From positions 1 to 37,350 of the forward strand of contig JAUWTJ010000039.1 of assembly GCA_030614785.1 (NCBI GenBank): a stretch of 37,350 bases of DNA, in the 5' to 3' direction. Positions 7,911-16,074 of the stretch are shown here, piece by piece. Within the stretch, counting starts at the first letter, position 1. Each line of letters starts with the position of its first letter. The translations under genes and the position numbers were made by a program. Below the pieces are notes generated by a model. The model saw nothing but the letters and a program-made list of their open reading frames with translations. It was not told where the DNA came from and searched no databases. This DNA is from Alphaproteobacteria bacterium (lineage in GTDB: Bacteria > Pseudomonadota > Alphaproteobacteria > M2410).

Positions 7911-9856
7911 CCCTTTTTTTCTTCCTTACGCGGCGCAGGGCGGCGGGAATAGCCGACCTGGCGGAAGTCGTCACTGAGCGTATCGAGAAAGGCCTTGTAT
8001 TCGAGTGCTCTCGATCCATCGATGGCCGGGACCCCGCCTGGTATTTGCGCCACACGAACGCCCTTGTGTGCCCCCATCATAATGTCTTTCCAGATCACAG
8101 CGGGCAGAGAGCCACCGGTCGCATGGTTGGTCGGTGTCGCATCATCGTTGCCGATCCAGACACCCGCCACATATTGCTGCGTATAGCCGACAAACCAGGC
8201 ATCGCGCCAATCCTGGCTGGTACCGGTCTTCCCGGCAGCCGGTCGGTCGCCCAGGCTGGCCCTGGTCCCGGTCCCGCGATAGATCACCTGATACATCAGA
8301 TGGTTCATGGCGGTCGCATCTTTTTCCTCAATGATCCGCTTCGGCTCACCGGTCGGGTGCGTATAGAGAACCCTTCCAGTGTCACTGGTGATACGCACGA
8401 CAGCGTATTTCGGCGCTGCCATGCCAAGAGTGGCAAAGGGTACATAGGCCGAGGTCAGCTCAAGCAGCGAAACCTCTTCTGTCCCCAGCGCAATTGAAGG
8501 AACAGCGGAAAGCGGGGTCGTGATACCGAGACGTCTGGCGCGCTCGACAACGTTTGCGGTGCCAACTCTCTGGGCGATCTTTGCAGCAACTGTGTTGATC
8601 GACTTTTCAAAGGCTTCCCTCATGGTGACACGGCCGACATAATGGTCGGAATAATTGGTTGGGGTCCAGTTTCCGATCCGAACCGGCGAATCTTCCCAGA
8701 CACTGTCGGTCTCTTCGCCCATCTCCAGCGCGGTCAGATAGACAAAGGGTTTAAACGCCGAGCCTGGCTGACGCCTGGCCTGGACCGCCCGATTGAACTG
8801 GCTCTCGAAGTAGTCCCTGCCGCCGACCATGGCGCGCACCGAACCATCAATACCCAGGATCACCGCCGCAGCCTGACCCACTTCCAGGTCTTCGCTGCGT
8901 GCCTCAAGGTTTTTAATCACCGCATGCTCGGCAACACGTTGCAATTTGGGATCGAGGGTCGTTCGGATTGTCACATTCACCTCAGGCGTTCCAATCAAAC
9001 GACTGACTTCGGTTGCGATGTAATCAATGAAGTAGTTTTGCCCGTATGTATTTTCACGATGCTGCGGGACGGCGGGATTTTCCCTTGCTTTGGTTGCTTC
9101 TTCTTCAGTGAGAATGCCGGCTTTGACCAGATTGCCCAGAACAACGCTGGCACGGCCTTGAGCGGAATCCAGATTGTTGGTCGGGGCGTAGCGCGAAGGG
9201 GCCTTTGGCAGACCGGCAAGCATGGCGGCTTCGGCAACGCTTACCTTGCGCGCCGAGTGCCCAAAATAGAACTGCGCTGCCGCATCAAGCCCATAAGTGC
9301 TTGCGCCCATATAGATCCGGTTGATGTAGAGCGTCAGGATTTCATCCTTGGTCAGGTGGCGCTCCAGCCAGACCGAGAGAAACAATTCCTTGATTTTGCG
9401 GGTATAGGTTCGGTCGTTTGTCAGGAAAAGGTTTTTGGCCAGCTGCTGCGTAATCGAGCTGCCACCCTGAACCGTTCGCCCGGCGCGAAAATTGGTCCAG
9501 AAAGCGCGGACAAGGCCAATCGGATCAATCGGACCGTGTTGGTAGAAACGGCGATCTTCGGTGGCGATGAAGGCGGCGGGCAAATACGGCGGCAATTCCT
9601 GCAACCGCAATATCTCGCCGTGAAAAGCGCCGCGACGTGCAAGGATTTCGTCGTTCCGGTCAAGGATCTTCAATCCATAGACCCGGTTGCGCTCCCAGAC
9701 ATTGGCTTCTTCCAGAGAGGCAGGGGTGATAACCCAGTAGGCGATAAACACCGTCCCCGCCCCAATGATCCCCAGTGCGATGACGCTGAGTGATCCATAG
9801 AGGATGACCTTGCGCTTGAAGTTGCGCCACATGTTCGCGATCCGTCCTTGCCCCAC
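7886..9856 (-). CDS. Bifunctional penicillin-binding protein, class A (PBP1a-like)
   Basis: Polymerises lipid II into glycan strands and crosslinks their peptides at the periplasmic face of the inner membrane. One membrane anchor (about residues 17-42) is followed by a GT51 transglycosylase domain with catalytic Glu100 in ATEDRRFY and the QGGSSITQQLAKN motif at 130-142. The transpeptidase domain has SXXK at Ser366-Lys369 (GSAFKP), SIN at 419-421 and KTGTS from Lys543, so both activities look intact. At 656 residues it is shorter than E. coli PBP1a, lacking that protein's extra inserted domain. GTG at 9854-9856 with GAGGG 9 bp upstream is taken as the start; ATG at 9830-9832 is the alternative. 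The final residues (YRFPWSD) fall inside repeat copy B and recur at copy A. It is divergent from the ycgN-like gene. Confidence 0.92.
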   Translation of the reverse strand: MGQGRIANMWRNFKRKVILYGSLSVIALGIIGAGTVFIAYWVITPASLEEANVWERNRVYGLKILDRNDEILARRGAFHGEILRLQELPPYLPAAFIATEDRRFYQHGPIDPIGLVRAFWTNFRAGRTVQGGSSITQQLAKNLFLTNDRTYTRKIKELFLSVWLERHLTKDEILTLYINRIYMGASTYGLDAAAQFYFGHSARKVSVAEAAMLAGLPKAPSRYAPTNNLDSAQGRASVVLGNLVKAGILTEEEATKARENPAVPQHRENTYGQNYFIDYIATEVSRLIGTPEVNVTIRTTLDPKLQRVAEHAVIKNLEARSEDLEVGQAAAVILGIDGSVRAMVGGRDYFESQFNRAVQARRQPGSAFKPFVYLTALEMGEETDSVWEDSPVRIGNWTPTNYSDHYVGRVTMREAFEKSINTVAAKIAQRVGTANVVERARRLGITTPLSAVPSIALGTEEVSLLELTSAYVPFATLGMAAPKYAVVRITSDTGRVLYTHPTGEPKRIIEEKDATAMNHLMYQVIYRGTGTRASLGDRPAAGKTGTSQDWRDAWFVGYTQQYVAGVWIGNDDATPTNHATGGSLPAVIWKDIMMGAHKGVRVAQIPGGVPAIDGSRALEYKAFLDTLSDDFRQVGYSRRPAPRKEEKKGYRFPWSD

Positions 9857-10024
9857 TTCGGATTACCCTCAAACACTTCTGATCCGGCACTGGTCCGCGT
9901 GAGTGCAAATTTGGCCAGAATCAACCCGGAATCGATATTATTGTACCAATAGTGCTATGCCAGTGATATCAGGCAATTTTGCGACCTGAGTATAATTTCC
10001 GACCCCAATGAGTATAGCCTCTCT

Positions 10025-10486
10025 ATGATTAGCAAACCCTTCTGGAAAAACAAGAAGTTAGATGAATTCTCTGAAGAGGAGTGGGAGGCGCTGTGCGATG
10101 GCTGTGGCAGGTGCTGCCTCGTCAAGCTGGAAGACTTCGATACCGGGGAAATCGAGAATACCAGTGTTGTCTGTGAATTTATGGATCAGGGGACTTGCCG
10201 CTGCACGACTTATGAGACCCGCCAGCTGGTGGTCCCGACCTGCATCAAGGTCACGCCTCAGAATGTTGCCGGGATCGAATGGATGCCGCCAACATGCGCC
10301 TATCGGCGCGTAGCAGAGGGCAAGGATCTGGAATGGTGGCATCCGCTCGTTGCCGGTGAGCACGAAAGCATCATTACGGCAGGAATTTCGGTCAAGGGAC
10401 GGGTCATTAGTGAGGCCGAAGTCAGTGATGATGACCTTGAAGACTATGTTGCCGAGTGGCCTGCAGATCGAGGATTCTCAGATTAA
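10025..10486 (+). CDS. YcgN/UPF0260-family cysteine-cluster protein
   Basis: A 153-residue soluble protein of the YcgN (UPF0260) family, whose biochemical function is not established. The N-terminal CDGCGRCCLVKLED places cysteines at 24, 27, 30 and 31. Further cysteines lie in CEFMDQGTCRC, VPTCIKV and PPTCAYRR. Such a conserved set suggests metal binding, perhaps iron-sulfur or zinc, but that is inference. The length is typical for the family. The ATG at 10025 has no strong ribosome site. The gene is divergent from the PBP gene across 168 bp, and no other gene overlaps it. The family assignment is secure and the role unknown. Confidence 0.88.
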   Translation: MISKPFWKNKKLDEFSEEEWEALCDGCGRCCLVKLEDFDTGEIENTSVVCEFMDQGTCRCTTYETRQLVVPTCIKVTPQNVAGIEWMPPTCAYRRVAEGKDLEWWHPLVAGEHESIITAGISVKGRVISEAEVSDDDLEDYVAEWPADRGFSD

Positions 10487-10662
10487 CCGGGGCGAGTTTT
10501 CCGCTGAAATCTCCCGGATCCAGTGCGTATTCCGGGTGTAGGTTGGATTTAGTTAAACTTTAACAGTTTCACTTAGACAAAGTTTAAGGCCGGGTTGTCA
10601 TAGTACTGGACAGGGGAATTGTCTCCCGAGTTTGCGTAAGAGTTCAACGATAGTCTAGTACC

Positions 10663-10911
10663 ATGAAACAAAAGAGAATGTTCAAGAGGCAAAGAGAGCG
10701 TCACCCGTTCAAATGGTGTGTGATCGCCACTGGCCTGCTGTTTCTTTCCTTTGCCTCTTTCGGAGCTGGCGTGCAGTTCGCCACACTGACCCTCGACCCG
10801 CCGGATGTGCAAATGGCCGATTCCGACGAGGGGTCTGCAGAGGGATCTGCACCTGAAGCCACCGCCGGCCGGCCGCTTCGAGTGTCCCACAAGCCTGGGC
10901 AAGACACCTGA
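10663..10911 (+). CDS. Small single-pass membrane protein, unknown
   Basis: An 82-codon frame with a basic N-terminus (MKQKRMFKRQRERH), one hydrophobic segment at about residues 18-40 and a polar, acidic C-terminal tail rich in Ser, Glu and Ala. That layout is what a small inner-membrane protein with a periplasmic tail looks like. I do not recognise a family. No clear Shine-Dalgarno precedes ATG 10663; ATG 10678 is another possible start. The gap upstream contains the perfect 13-bp palindrome GTTAAACTTTAAC at 10552-10564, which could be a control site. It may be a real gene or a chance frame. Confidence 0.4.
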   Translation: MKQKRMFKRQRERHPFKWCVIATGLLFLSFASFGAGVQFATLTLDPPDVQMADSDEGSAEGSAPEATAGRPLRVSHKPGQDT

Positions 10912-11104
10912 TCAAGCCTTCAGCGACTGAATTGTGATCCGCCAGCGTTGCGAGCCCCTGGCAAGTGCGACGTTGCGTCTCGTGCAAAACCTCATTTTCA
11001 ATGAATATAGGGTCGATTTTGCGCCCCGTTGATATAGTCTTTTCCAAAAGACACTTTGCCTGAAGAGACATTTGGCCAGAAGGGTGTCAGGGAAGAGACG
11101 TCTT

Positions 11105-11908
11105 ATGGATCTGCATCTTGGCGACAGGACTGCCCTCGTCACAGGTGGGTATAGAGGCACCGGCGCTGTGATTGCCAGGGTGCTTGCAGCAGAAGGCGTG
11201 CGGGTTTTGGTTCACGGGTTTGAAGCGGGCTCTCCCGATGAGATCGTCCACCAGATCCGCGACGGGGGCGGTCAGGCCGAAAGTGTTGTCGGCGACCTGA
11301 TGTCCGACGAAGGGGCCGAAGACCTGAAATCAAACATTGATGAATTGGGGGCCGGGATCGATATTCTGGTCAACAATTTTGGCCGCGCCGATCCGGCAAA
11401 GTGGTCGAGCGCCGGGACCGAGGACTGGTTGAAAGCCCTTGAGATCAATCTTCTCTCATCGGTTCGCCTCGCTAAACTTCTTGTCCCCGCCATGAAGGAA
11501 AAGCGATGGGGCCGGATTGTTCAGCTCGGGACCATCGGTTCGACCAGACCGAATGCGCAGATGCCGGGGTACTACGCCGCCAAGACGGCACTGGTTGCAA
11601 CCACTGTCAGTCTTGCCAAGGAGCTCGGCGGCACCGGCATTACCGTCAACCATGTCAGCCCCGGCCTTATCAGAACGCCAGAGGTCGAGGAAAATTTCCT
11701 GCGCTATGCCAAAAAGCATGGCTGGGGTGAGACCTGGGACGAGGCTGAGGCGCGCATCACCCAGAAATTCATGCCCAACCCGACAGGTCGCATCGCCACC
11801 CGCGAAGACATCGCGGATCTCGTGGCGTTCCTTGCCTCACCGCGAGCCGGGCATATCAATGGACAAAACATTCGCGTCGATGGTGGTGCCGTCGACATAG
11901 TAGGTTAA
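11105..11908 (+). CDS. Short-chain dehydrogenase/reductase (SDR)
   Basis: A 267-residue classical-type SDR, probably NAD(P)-dependent, oxidising or reducing a hydroxy/keto group on an acyl or ring substrate. It has the dinucleotide motif TGGYRGTG at 13-20, NNFG at 90-93 (in place of NNAG), and YYAAK ending in Lys160, so the active Tyr is 156. Thirteen residues before Tyr156, where the active-site Ser normally sits, I read Thr143; Thr can serve but is unusual. The C-terminal GQNIRVDGG is typical. An in-frame TTG at 11072 gives a longer version, but ATG 11105 matches the domain start. It is 15 bp ahead of the acyl-CoA dehydrogenase genes and surely co-transcribed, so it probably acts in the same beta-oxidation-like pathway. 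Confidence 0.88.
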   Translation: MDLHLGDRTALVTGGYRGTGAVIARVLAAEGVRVLVHGFEAGSPDEIVHQIRDGGGQAESVVGDLMSDEGAEDLKSNIDELGAGIDILVNNFGRADPAKWSSAGTEDWLKALEINLLSSVRLAKLLVPAMKEKRWGRIVQLGTIGSTRPNAQMPGYYAAKTALVATTVSLAKELGGTGITVNHVSPGLIRTPEVEENFLRYAKKHGWGETWDEAEARITQKFMPNPTGRIATREDIADLVAFLASPRAGHINGQNIRVDGGAVDIVG

Positions 11909-11923
11909 GAAAGAGGGGGCCTT

Positions 11924-13084
11924 ATGGCCGACAATGCGTTTTTCCGTTTTGATCCTTTTGATCTGCCGCCCGAAGCAGAAGCCGTGCGCCCGAAAATCCG
12001 CGCCTTCATGAAAGGGGCGCTCGCTGGCGCCGGTGACAAGTTTCGCGGCCGCACATGGTCCGGGTATGATGCGGAGTTCTCCCGCAAGATGGGCGAGGCC
12101 GGATATCTTGGGATGGTGTGGCCGAAGAAATACGGCGGCCATGAGCGTACAGCGCTGGAGCGCTATATTGTCCTGGAAGAGACCCTGGTTGCCGATGCCC
12201 CGACCGGCGCTCACTGGATCGGAGATCGTCAGAGCGGCCCGATGTTGCTCAACTTTGGAACCGAAGAGCAGCGTCTCAATTACCTTCCCAGGGTAGCTCG
12301 CGGCGAGATCTTCTTCTGCATTGGTATGAGCGAACCCGATTCAGGATCTGACCTTGCCAGCGTCAGGACCAAAGCCGAAAAGGTTGATGGTGGCTACATC
12401 GTCAATGGCCGCAAGGTCTGGACCTCGAATGCCCACAAGGCCGATTACATGATTGGTCTTTTCAGAACGTCGACGGACCCCGATGATCGTCATAAGGGGC
12501 TGACCCAGTTCATCGTTGATCTGAAAAACACCGACGGGATCACCATCAGACCAATCCCGGACCTCACCCAGACGTCCCATTTCAATGAAGTCACCTTTAT
12601 TGATGCCTTCGTGCCCGATGATGCCCTGGTCGGGGAAAAGGGTAACGGCTGGAGCCAGGTCTCGGCGGAACTTGTCTATGAGCGGTCAGGACCCGAGCGC
12701 TTCCTGTCCTGTTATTCTCTGATCAAGGGCGCCATCGATCGGGTTGGACCCAATCCGGATCGGATGCAGAAAATCGCCATCGGCAAACTGGTATCCCATC
12801 TTGTCACATTGCGCCGCATGTCTATTTCTATCGCTGGCATGTTGCAGGAGGGCTCCAACCCTTTGCTTGAAGCCAGTGTCGTCAAGGATCAGGGCGCGCT
12901 CTTTGAACAGTCCATTCCACACATCATCCGCGGGATTATTGAACTTGAACCAGCGGTGGGGACCGGTGATCAGTTTGCTGAACTTCTGGCCTATCTGATG
13001 CAGACAGCGCCGTCATTTTCGATGCGCGGCGGAACCCGTGAAATCCTGCGCGGCATCATCGCCCGCGGTCTTGGGCTGAGGTAG
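11924..13084 (+). CDS. Acyl-CoA dehydrogenase, larger subunit of a probable pair
   Basis: A flavoprotein that introduces a 2,3-double bond into an acyl-CoA thioester. The 386 residues show CIGMSEPDSGSDLASVRTKAE (about 132-151) for FAD and substrate binding, GRKVWTSNAHKADYMIGLFR after it, and a C-terminal MRGGTREILRGIIARGLGLR, all hallmarks of the family. AGAGGGGG precedes ATG 11924. A second, shorter homologue starts 11 bp after its stop. Adjacent long and short acyl-CoA dehydrogenase genes are the pattern of heteromeric enzymes such as those acting on steroid side chains in actinobacteria, so the two may form one enzyme. The actual substrate cannot be read from the sequence. Confidence 0.9.
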   Translation: MADNAFFRFDPFDLPPEAEAVRPKIRAFMKGALAGAGDKFRGRTWSGYDAEFSRKMGEAGYLGMVWPKKYGGHERTALERYIVLEETLVADAPTGAHWIGDRQSGPMLLNFGTEEQRLNYLPRVARGEIFFCIGMSEPDSGSDLASVRTKAEKVDGGYIVNGRKVWTSNAHKADYMIGLFRTSTDPDDRHKGLTQFIVDLKNTDGITIRPIPDLTQTSHFNEVTFIDAFVPDDALVGEKGNGWSQVSAELVYERSGPERFLSCYSLIKGAIDRVGPNPDRMQKIAIGKLVSHLVTLRRMSISIAGMLQEGSNPLLEASVVKDQGALFEQSIPHIIRGIIELEPAVGTGDQFAELLAYLMQTAPSFSMRGGTREILRGIIARGLGLR

Positions 13085-13095
13085 GGGAAATAACC

Positions 13096-14133
13096 ATGAA
13101 CGAACTCACACATATCATTGAGCAAACCGCAAACGGTGTCTTTGCGGACAACGTCACGCAGGACATGATGGCCGCGCTCGAAGACGGCAAGCTGGATCAG
13201 GCTCTGTGGCAATCGATTGAAGACGCCGGCCTCACGAAAGTGCTTTTAAGCGAGGATGAAGGCGGCGCTGGCGGAACCTGGCTCGATGCCGAAGTCGTGC
13301 TGCGCGCTTCCGGCCGCCACCATGTTCCGGCGCCCGTGGGCGAAGCGGTCGCCGCTTACTGGGTCCTGGCGTTAGCGGGTCTTCCAATTCCCGAGAGCGG
13401 CGTGCTGACATGGGCCATGGGCATTGAGGGAGGCGACGCGCTTGATCTCACGAGGGCGCCGTGGGCAATTGAAGCCGATCATGTGCTGGTCTGGTCCGAC
13501 AAGGGCAAACTTCATCTTTTCGGCAAGCTCGAAGGTCTGACAGCGGGCAAGAATATGGCCGGCGAACCGCGCGCCTCCGGCAAGATCAAAATCGCCGATG
13601 CAAAACACTCCGGCAATCTACCGGCATCGCTCAAGGGGCTCGACCCGATGGCGCTTGGCGCGGCTGTTCGTGCGGTCCAGATGTCCGGCGCGCTTGACGG
13701 TGCGCTCCACATTTCGGTGAATTACGCGACCGAACGCGTTCAGTTCGGCAGGCCGATTTCAAAATTCCAGGCGATCCAGCAACAACTGGCTCTGATGTCA
13801 GGCCATGTGGCGACATCGGTTCGCGCAGCGGGTGCTGGCTGTGAAGCTCTGGCACGCGATCCTTCCTCGGCCGGGTTTGATATAGCAACAGCCAAGGTGC
13901 GTAACAGCGAAGCCGTGGAGATCTCGACCAGCGTCGCCCACCAGGTTCATGCCGCCATCGGCATCACATTCGAATACGGCCTTAATTTCTTCACGCGCCG
14001 TCTGTGGTCATGGCGTGATGAATTCGGTTCGGAAAACCTTTGGGCCGAGAAAATAGGGGGCGCTCTGGTTGCCCAGGGCGGTGACGCGCTCTGGGAAAAT
14101 GTGACGGCAGGCATGCTCTCTCTTGAGGCGTGA
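13096..14133 (+). CDS. Acyl-CoA dehydrogenase-like protein, smaller subunit
   Basis: A 345-residue member of the acyl-CoA dehydrogenase fold, shorter than typical enzymes (about 380). The N-terminal helical part is present (LSEDEGGAGGTW). The central beta domain lacks the usual SEPDSGSD signature. The C-terminal helices read ATERVQFGRPISKFQAIQQQ and then HAAIGITFEYGLNFFTRRLW. That pattern resembles the non-catalytic or half-site partner in heteromeric acyl-CoA dehydrogenases; this is inference from length and missing motif. AGGGGAAAT lies just before ATG 13096. It is in one operon with the SDR and the larger homologue, and is followed after 90 bp by a DUF4188 gene. Confidence 0.85.
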   Translation: MNELTHIIEQTANGVFADNVTQDMMAALEDGKLDQALWQSIEDAGLTKVLLSEDEGGAGGTWLDAEVVLRASGRHHVPAPVGEAVAAYWVLALAGLPIPESGVLTWAMGIEGGDALDLTRAPWAIEADHVLVWSDKGKLHLFGKLEGLTAGKNMAGEPRASGKIKIADAKHSGNLPASLKGLDPMALGAAVRAVQMSGALDGALHISVNYATERVQFGRPISKFQAIQQQLALMSGHVATSVRAAGAGCEALARDPSSAGFDIATAKVRNSEAVEISTSVAHQVHAAIGITFEYGLNFFTRRLWSWRDEFGSENLWAEKIGGALVAQGGDALWENVTAGMLSLEA

Positions 14134-14223
14134 TCGTTCAAACCGGATGTGATCACGGACACTTGGCGACCGGGCCGCAGTATTCTAGACTTGTTCCAGA
14201 ATTCATCAGCCCGGGAGACTACC

Positions 14224-14697
14224 ATGATTATCCAGGACCGTATGGCGCCGAAGGTAGATCGCGAATTTGTGCTCTTTCTCATCGGGATGCGGATCAACAA
14301 GATCCACAAGATGGCTAAATGGTTGCCGATCTTTGCATCCATGCCCCGGATGATCAGGGAACTCGAAGCCCAAAAGGATCTCGGATTGATGCATGCCCGT
14401 TTCCATCCCGGGTTTCGCAATTTCTTCCTGATTCAGTATTGGGAAAGCTGGGACAAGCTCATGGCCTACGCGCATGATTCAGATCGCAATCACCGCCCCG
14501 CATGGACTGAGTTTTCCAAAAACGTTGGTTCCAATGGCGACGTTGGCATCTGGCACGAGACCTACACGGTCAAGCCCGGCCAGGTCGAGGCGATTTACGG
14601 CAACATGCCGCAATACGGATTGGGCAACGCCTTCGATCTCGTGAAAGCCGAAGGAAAAATGAAAGGCGCCGCCGAACGCATGACGGCGGATGGCTGA
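14224..14697 (+). CDS. DUF4188-family protein
   Basis: A 157-residue soluble protein resembling the DUF4188 family, whose members have a ferredoxin-like alpha/beta-barrel fold akin to small monooxygenases; no activity is established. Recognisable stretches are FLIGMRINKIHKMAKWLP near the start, FLIQYWESWDKLMAYAHD in the middle and IWHETYTVKPGQVEAIYGNM near the C-terminus. GGGAG six bases before ATG 14224 decides the start over the longer frame that opens at 14149. It lies 90 bp after the acyl-CoA dehydrogenase pair, so it may be the last gene of that operon. Confidence 0.78.
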   Translation: MIIQDRMAPKVDREFVLFLIGMRINKIHKMAKWLPIFASMPRMIRELEAQKDLGLMHARFHPGFRNFFLIQYWESWDKLMAYAHDSDRNHRPAWTEFSKNVGSNGDVGIWHETYTVKPGQVEAIYGNMPQYGLGNAFDLVKAEGKMKGAAERMTADG

Positions 14698-14736
14698 CAG
14701 AGTAGCAGTCACACAAAGTTGAGATGCGTGTGAAGA

Positions 14737-14783
14737 CCCCTTGCCCTATAGCGTGATTGAACATTTCAGTCAGTCACAAGGGG
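14737..14783 (+). promoter_or_regulatory. Possible stem hiding the ribosome site of the glutaredoxin-like gene
   Basis: CCCCTTG at 14737-14743 is the exact complement of CAAGGGG at 14777-14783, the latter being part of the purine-rich Shine-Dalgarno region before ATG 14793. Pairing would form a 7-bp stem with a 33-base loop and could limit translation. Nothing else supports a control role. Confidence 0.2.
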
Positions 14784-14792
14784 CAGGGATAG

Positions 14793-15455
14793 ATGGCAAT
14801 TGGTCGGCGCGGCAAGCCCGTTAAACTCACACTTTACAAATGGGCCGGACGGTTCGGGCCCTTCAAAATCAAGGTTCCGTGCGGAGAATGCGCGCTTACG
14901 GAAGATGTTATTGAGGATACGCTGGAAAACGAACTCGGTGACATCGACGTGGTTTTCAAAACTCACAATTGGTTGACCGTTTGGTGGCGACCGCTAATCC
15001 GCGGCGGCTGGCATGCGCCGATCGTGATCGTCGGCAAGAAGGTCGTGAGCCAGGGAGACGCCCTGAACCGTGGTGTTCTCACAGAAGCCGTCATACGCCT
15101 TCATGCAGCGCAGACGCCTCTGACAGGAACTCACGTCTTTTCGAAGCCGGGATGCGAGCACTGCGCACGGTCAAAGGATTATCTTGACGAGGCGGGCGTT
15201 GACTACGATGAGCATGATGTCATCGGGGAACCCGCCGCTCTCTACGAAATGCTTGCCCGCGTAAAACCCATCATTGGCGACAAGACACCGGTTACCATGC
15301 CCCAGATCTGGATCGACAGCGTCTATGTCGGCGGCGCAGACGAACTGGCATTGTGTCTCGGTCTTGAGGTGGAAGCCAATCCGGAGCGGGGCCAGTCGTC
15401 TCTGTCAAAGAAACCGGCAAGAGGGCGTTGGAAGAGGCGGCATAGACGGCAATAA
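14793..15455 (+). CDS. Two-domain thioredoxin-fold protein with C-terminal glutaredoxin domain
   Basis: Probably a cytosolic thiol-disulfide protein. Residues 112-190 are a glutaredoxin domain: HVFSKPGCEHCARSKDYL with the active pair Cys121/Cys124, TMPQIWIDSVYVGG with the cis-Pro at 169, and the glutathione-binding GG at 180-181. Residues 10-105 form a second, thioredoxin-like unit with CGEC at 30-33 and APIVIVGKKVV around the position of a cis-Pro, though it is too divergent to name. The tail from about 205 is strongly basic (RGRWKRRHRR), perhaps binding nucleic acid or anionic partners. AAGGGGCAGGG precedes ATG 14793. It converges on the HAD gene with 27 bp between the stops. I am confident of the glutaredoxin part and less so of the N-terminal domain. 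Confidence 0.8.
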   Translation: MAIGRRGKPVKLTLYKWAGRFGPFKIKVPCGECALTEDVIEDTLENELGDIDVVFKTHNWLTVWWRPLIRGGWHAPIVIVGKKVVSQGDALNRGVLTEAVIRLHAAQTPLTGTHVFSKPGCEHCARSKDYLDEAGVDYDEHDVIGEPAALYEMLARVKPIIGDKTPVTMPQIWIDSVYVGGADELALCLGLEVEANPERGQSSLSKKPARGRWKRRHRRQ

Positions 15456-15482
15456 GTTTTTCGCTCTTCAGTTCCGCGTCGA

Positions 15483-16070
15483 TTATATCAAAGTAGATTT
15501 GTCCTCTTCGAACCTGGCTTCGTTTGTAAACAGATAGCTCTGGCCACCAGCGGCGATCCACTCGTCGGTGTTTTTCGCTTTGTTGTCGATGAGTAAGGTT
15601 TCTGATCGCGAGATGTTTCCATCCAGACGAGACAAGGCCACATCGCACAGGGCGGCTTTGCTGAGTGAAACTTCCTCCCATGATGTTACGATCACCGGGA
15701 ACGTATCGTTGAGTTGATAGTGCGGGGCAACGACGTAGCTGAAGATATCCGGATTAATCGTCACGATGGCCTGGGGCAGGGGACACTCCCGAGCGAAGGC
15801 CATCACTGTGTCGAAGAATATGATGTTGCGACAGGCTTTCAGCATGTGAGCCAGGACCAGATCTGAAGGAGCAGCGATATCACGGCCAAGAGCCTCGCTC
15901 ACCGCCACCATCTCGATCCGGCCCAGATTCCAGCCATCGGCCAACTTACTGTCACCCATTGCCCGACGATAAGCCTCCGCCCATCCAGGGAAACCTTCCA
16001 GGGGTGCCTGCATCCAGTTCTCATCAACCAGTGTGTCCCCAAAATCCCACAGAATGGCCTTGATACTCAT
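15483..16070 (-). CDS. HAD-superfamily hydrolase
   Basis: A 195-residue haloacid dehalogenase-superfamily protein, most likely a phosphatase or a dehalogenase. The N-terminal motif is ILWDFGDTLVDE: nucleophile Asp9, with the second acidic residue at Asp12 (DFGDT) rather than the usual DXDGT, a variant seen in some members. Motif II is probably the Thr in AIVTINPD, Lys138 (LSKAALCD) is motif III, and LLIDNKAKN with Asp162 is motif IV. It has a helical cap insert at about 20-95. ATG 16068-16070 begins the domain; an open frame extends upstream to 16148 inside the preceding gene. It follows that halohydrin dehalogenase gene by 4 bp, so the two are co-expressed. Whether it takes halogenated acids or phosphates cannot be decided from the motifs. 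Confidence 0.8.
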   Translation of the reverse strand: MSIKAILWDFGDTLVDENWMQAPLEGFPGWAEAYRRAMGDSKLADGWNLGRIEMVAVSEALGRDIAAPSDLVLAHMLKACRNIIFFDTVMAFARECPLPQAIVTINPDIFSYVVAPHYQLNDTFPVIVTSWEEVSLSKAALCDVALSRLDGNISRSETLLIDNKAKNTDEWIAAGGQSYLFTNEARFEEDKSTLI

Positions 16071-16074
16071 CGCC

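Noticed and set aside
8642-9793. Long plus-strand open frame (383 codons) opposite the PBP gene
   Set aside because: It mirrors the coding strand of a well-conserved penicillin-binding protein and has no recognisable motif of its own; GC-rich antisense frames are often long.
10552-10564. Perfect palindrome GTTAAACTTTAAC
   Set aside because: Could be an operator, but no promoter could be placed near it, so it is only mentioned with the small membrane protein gene.
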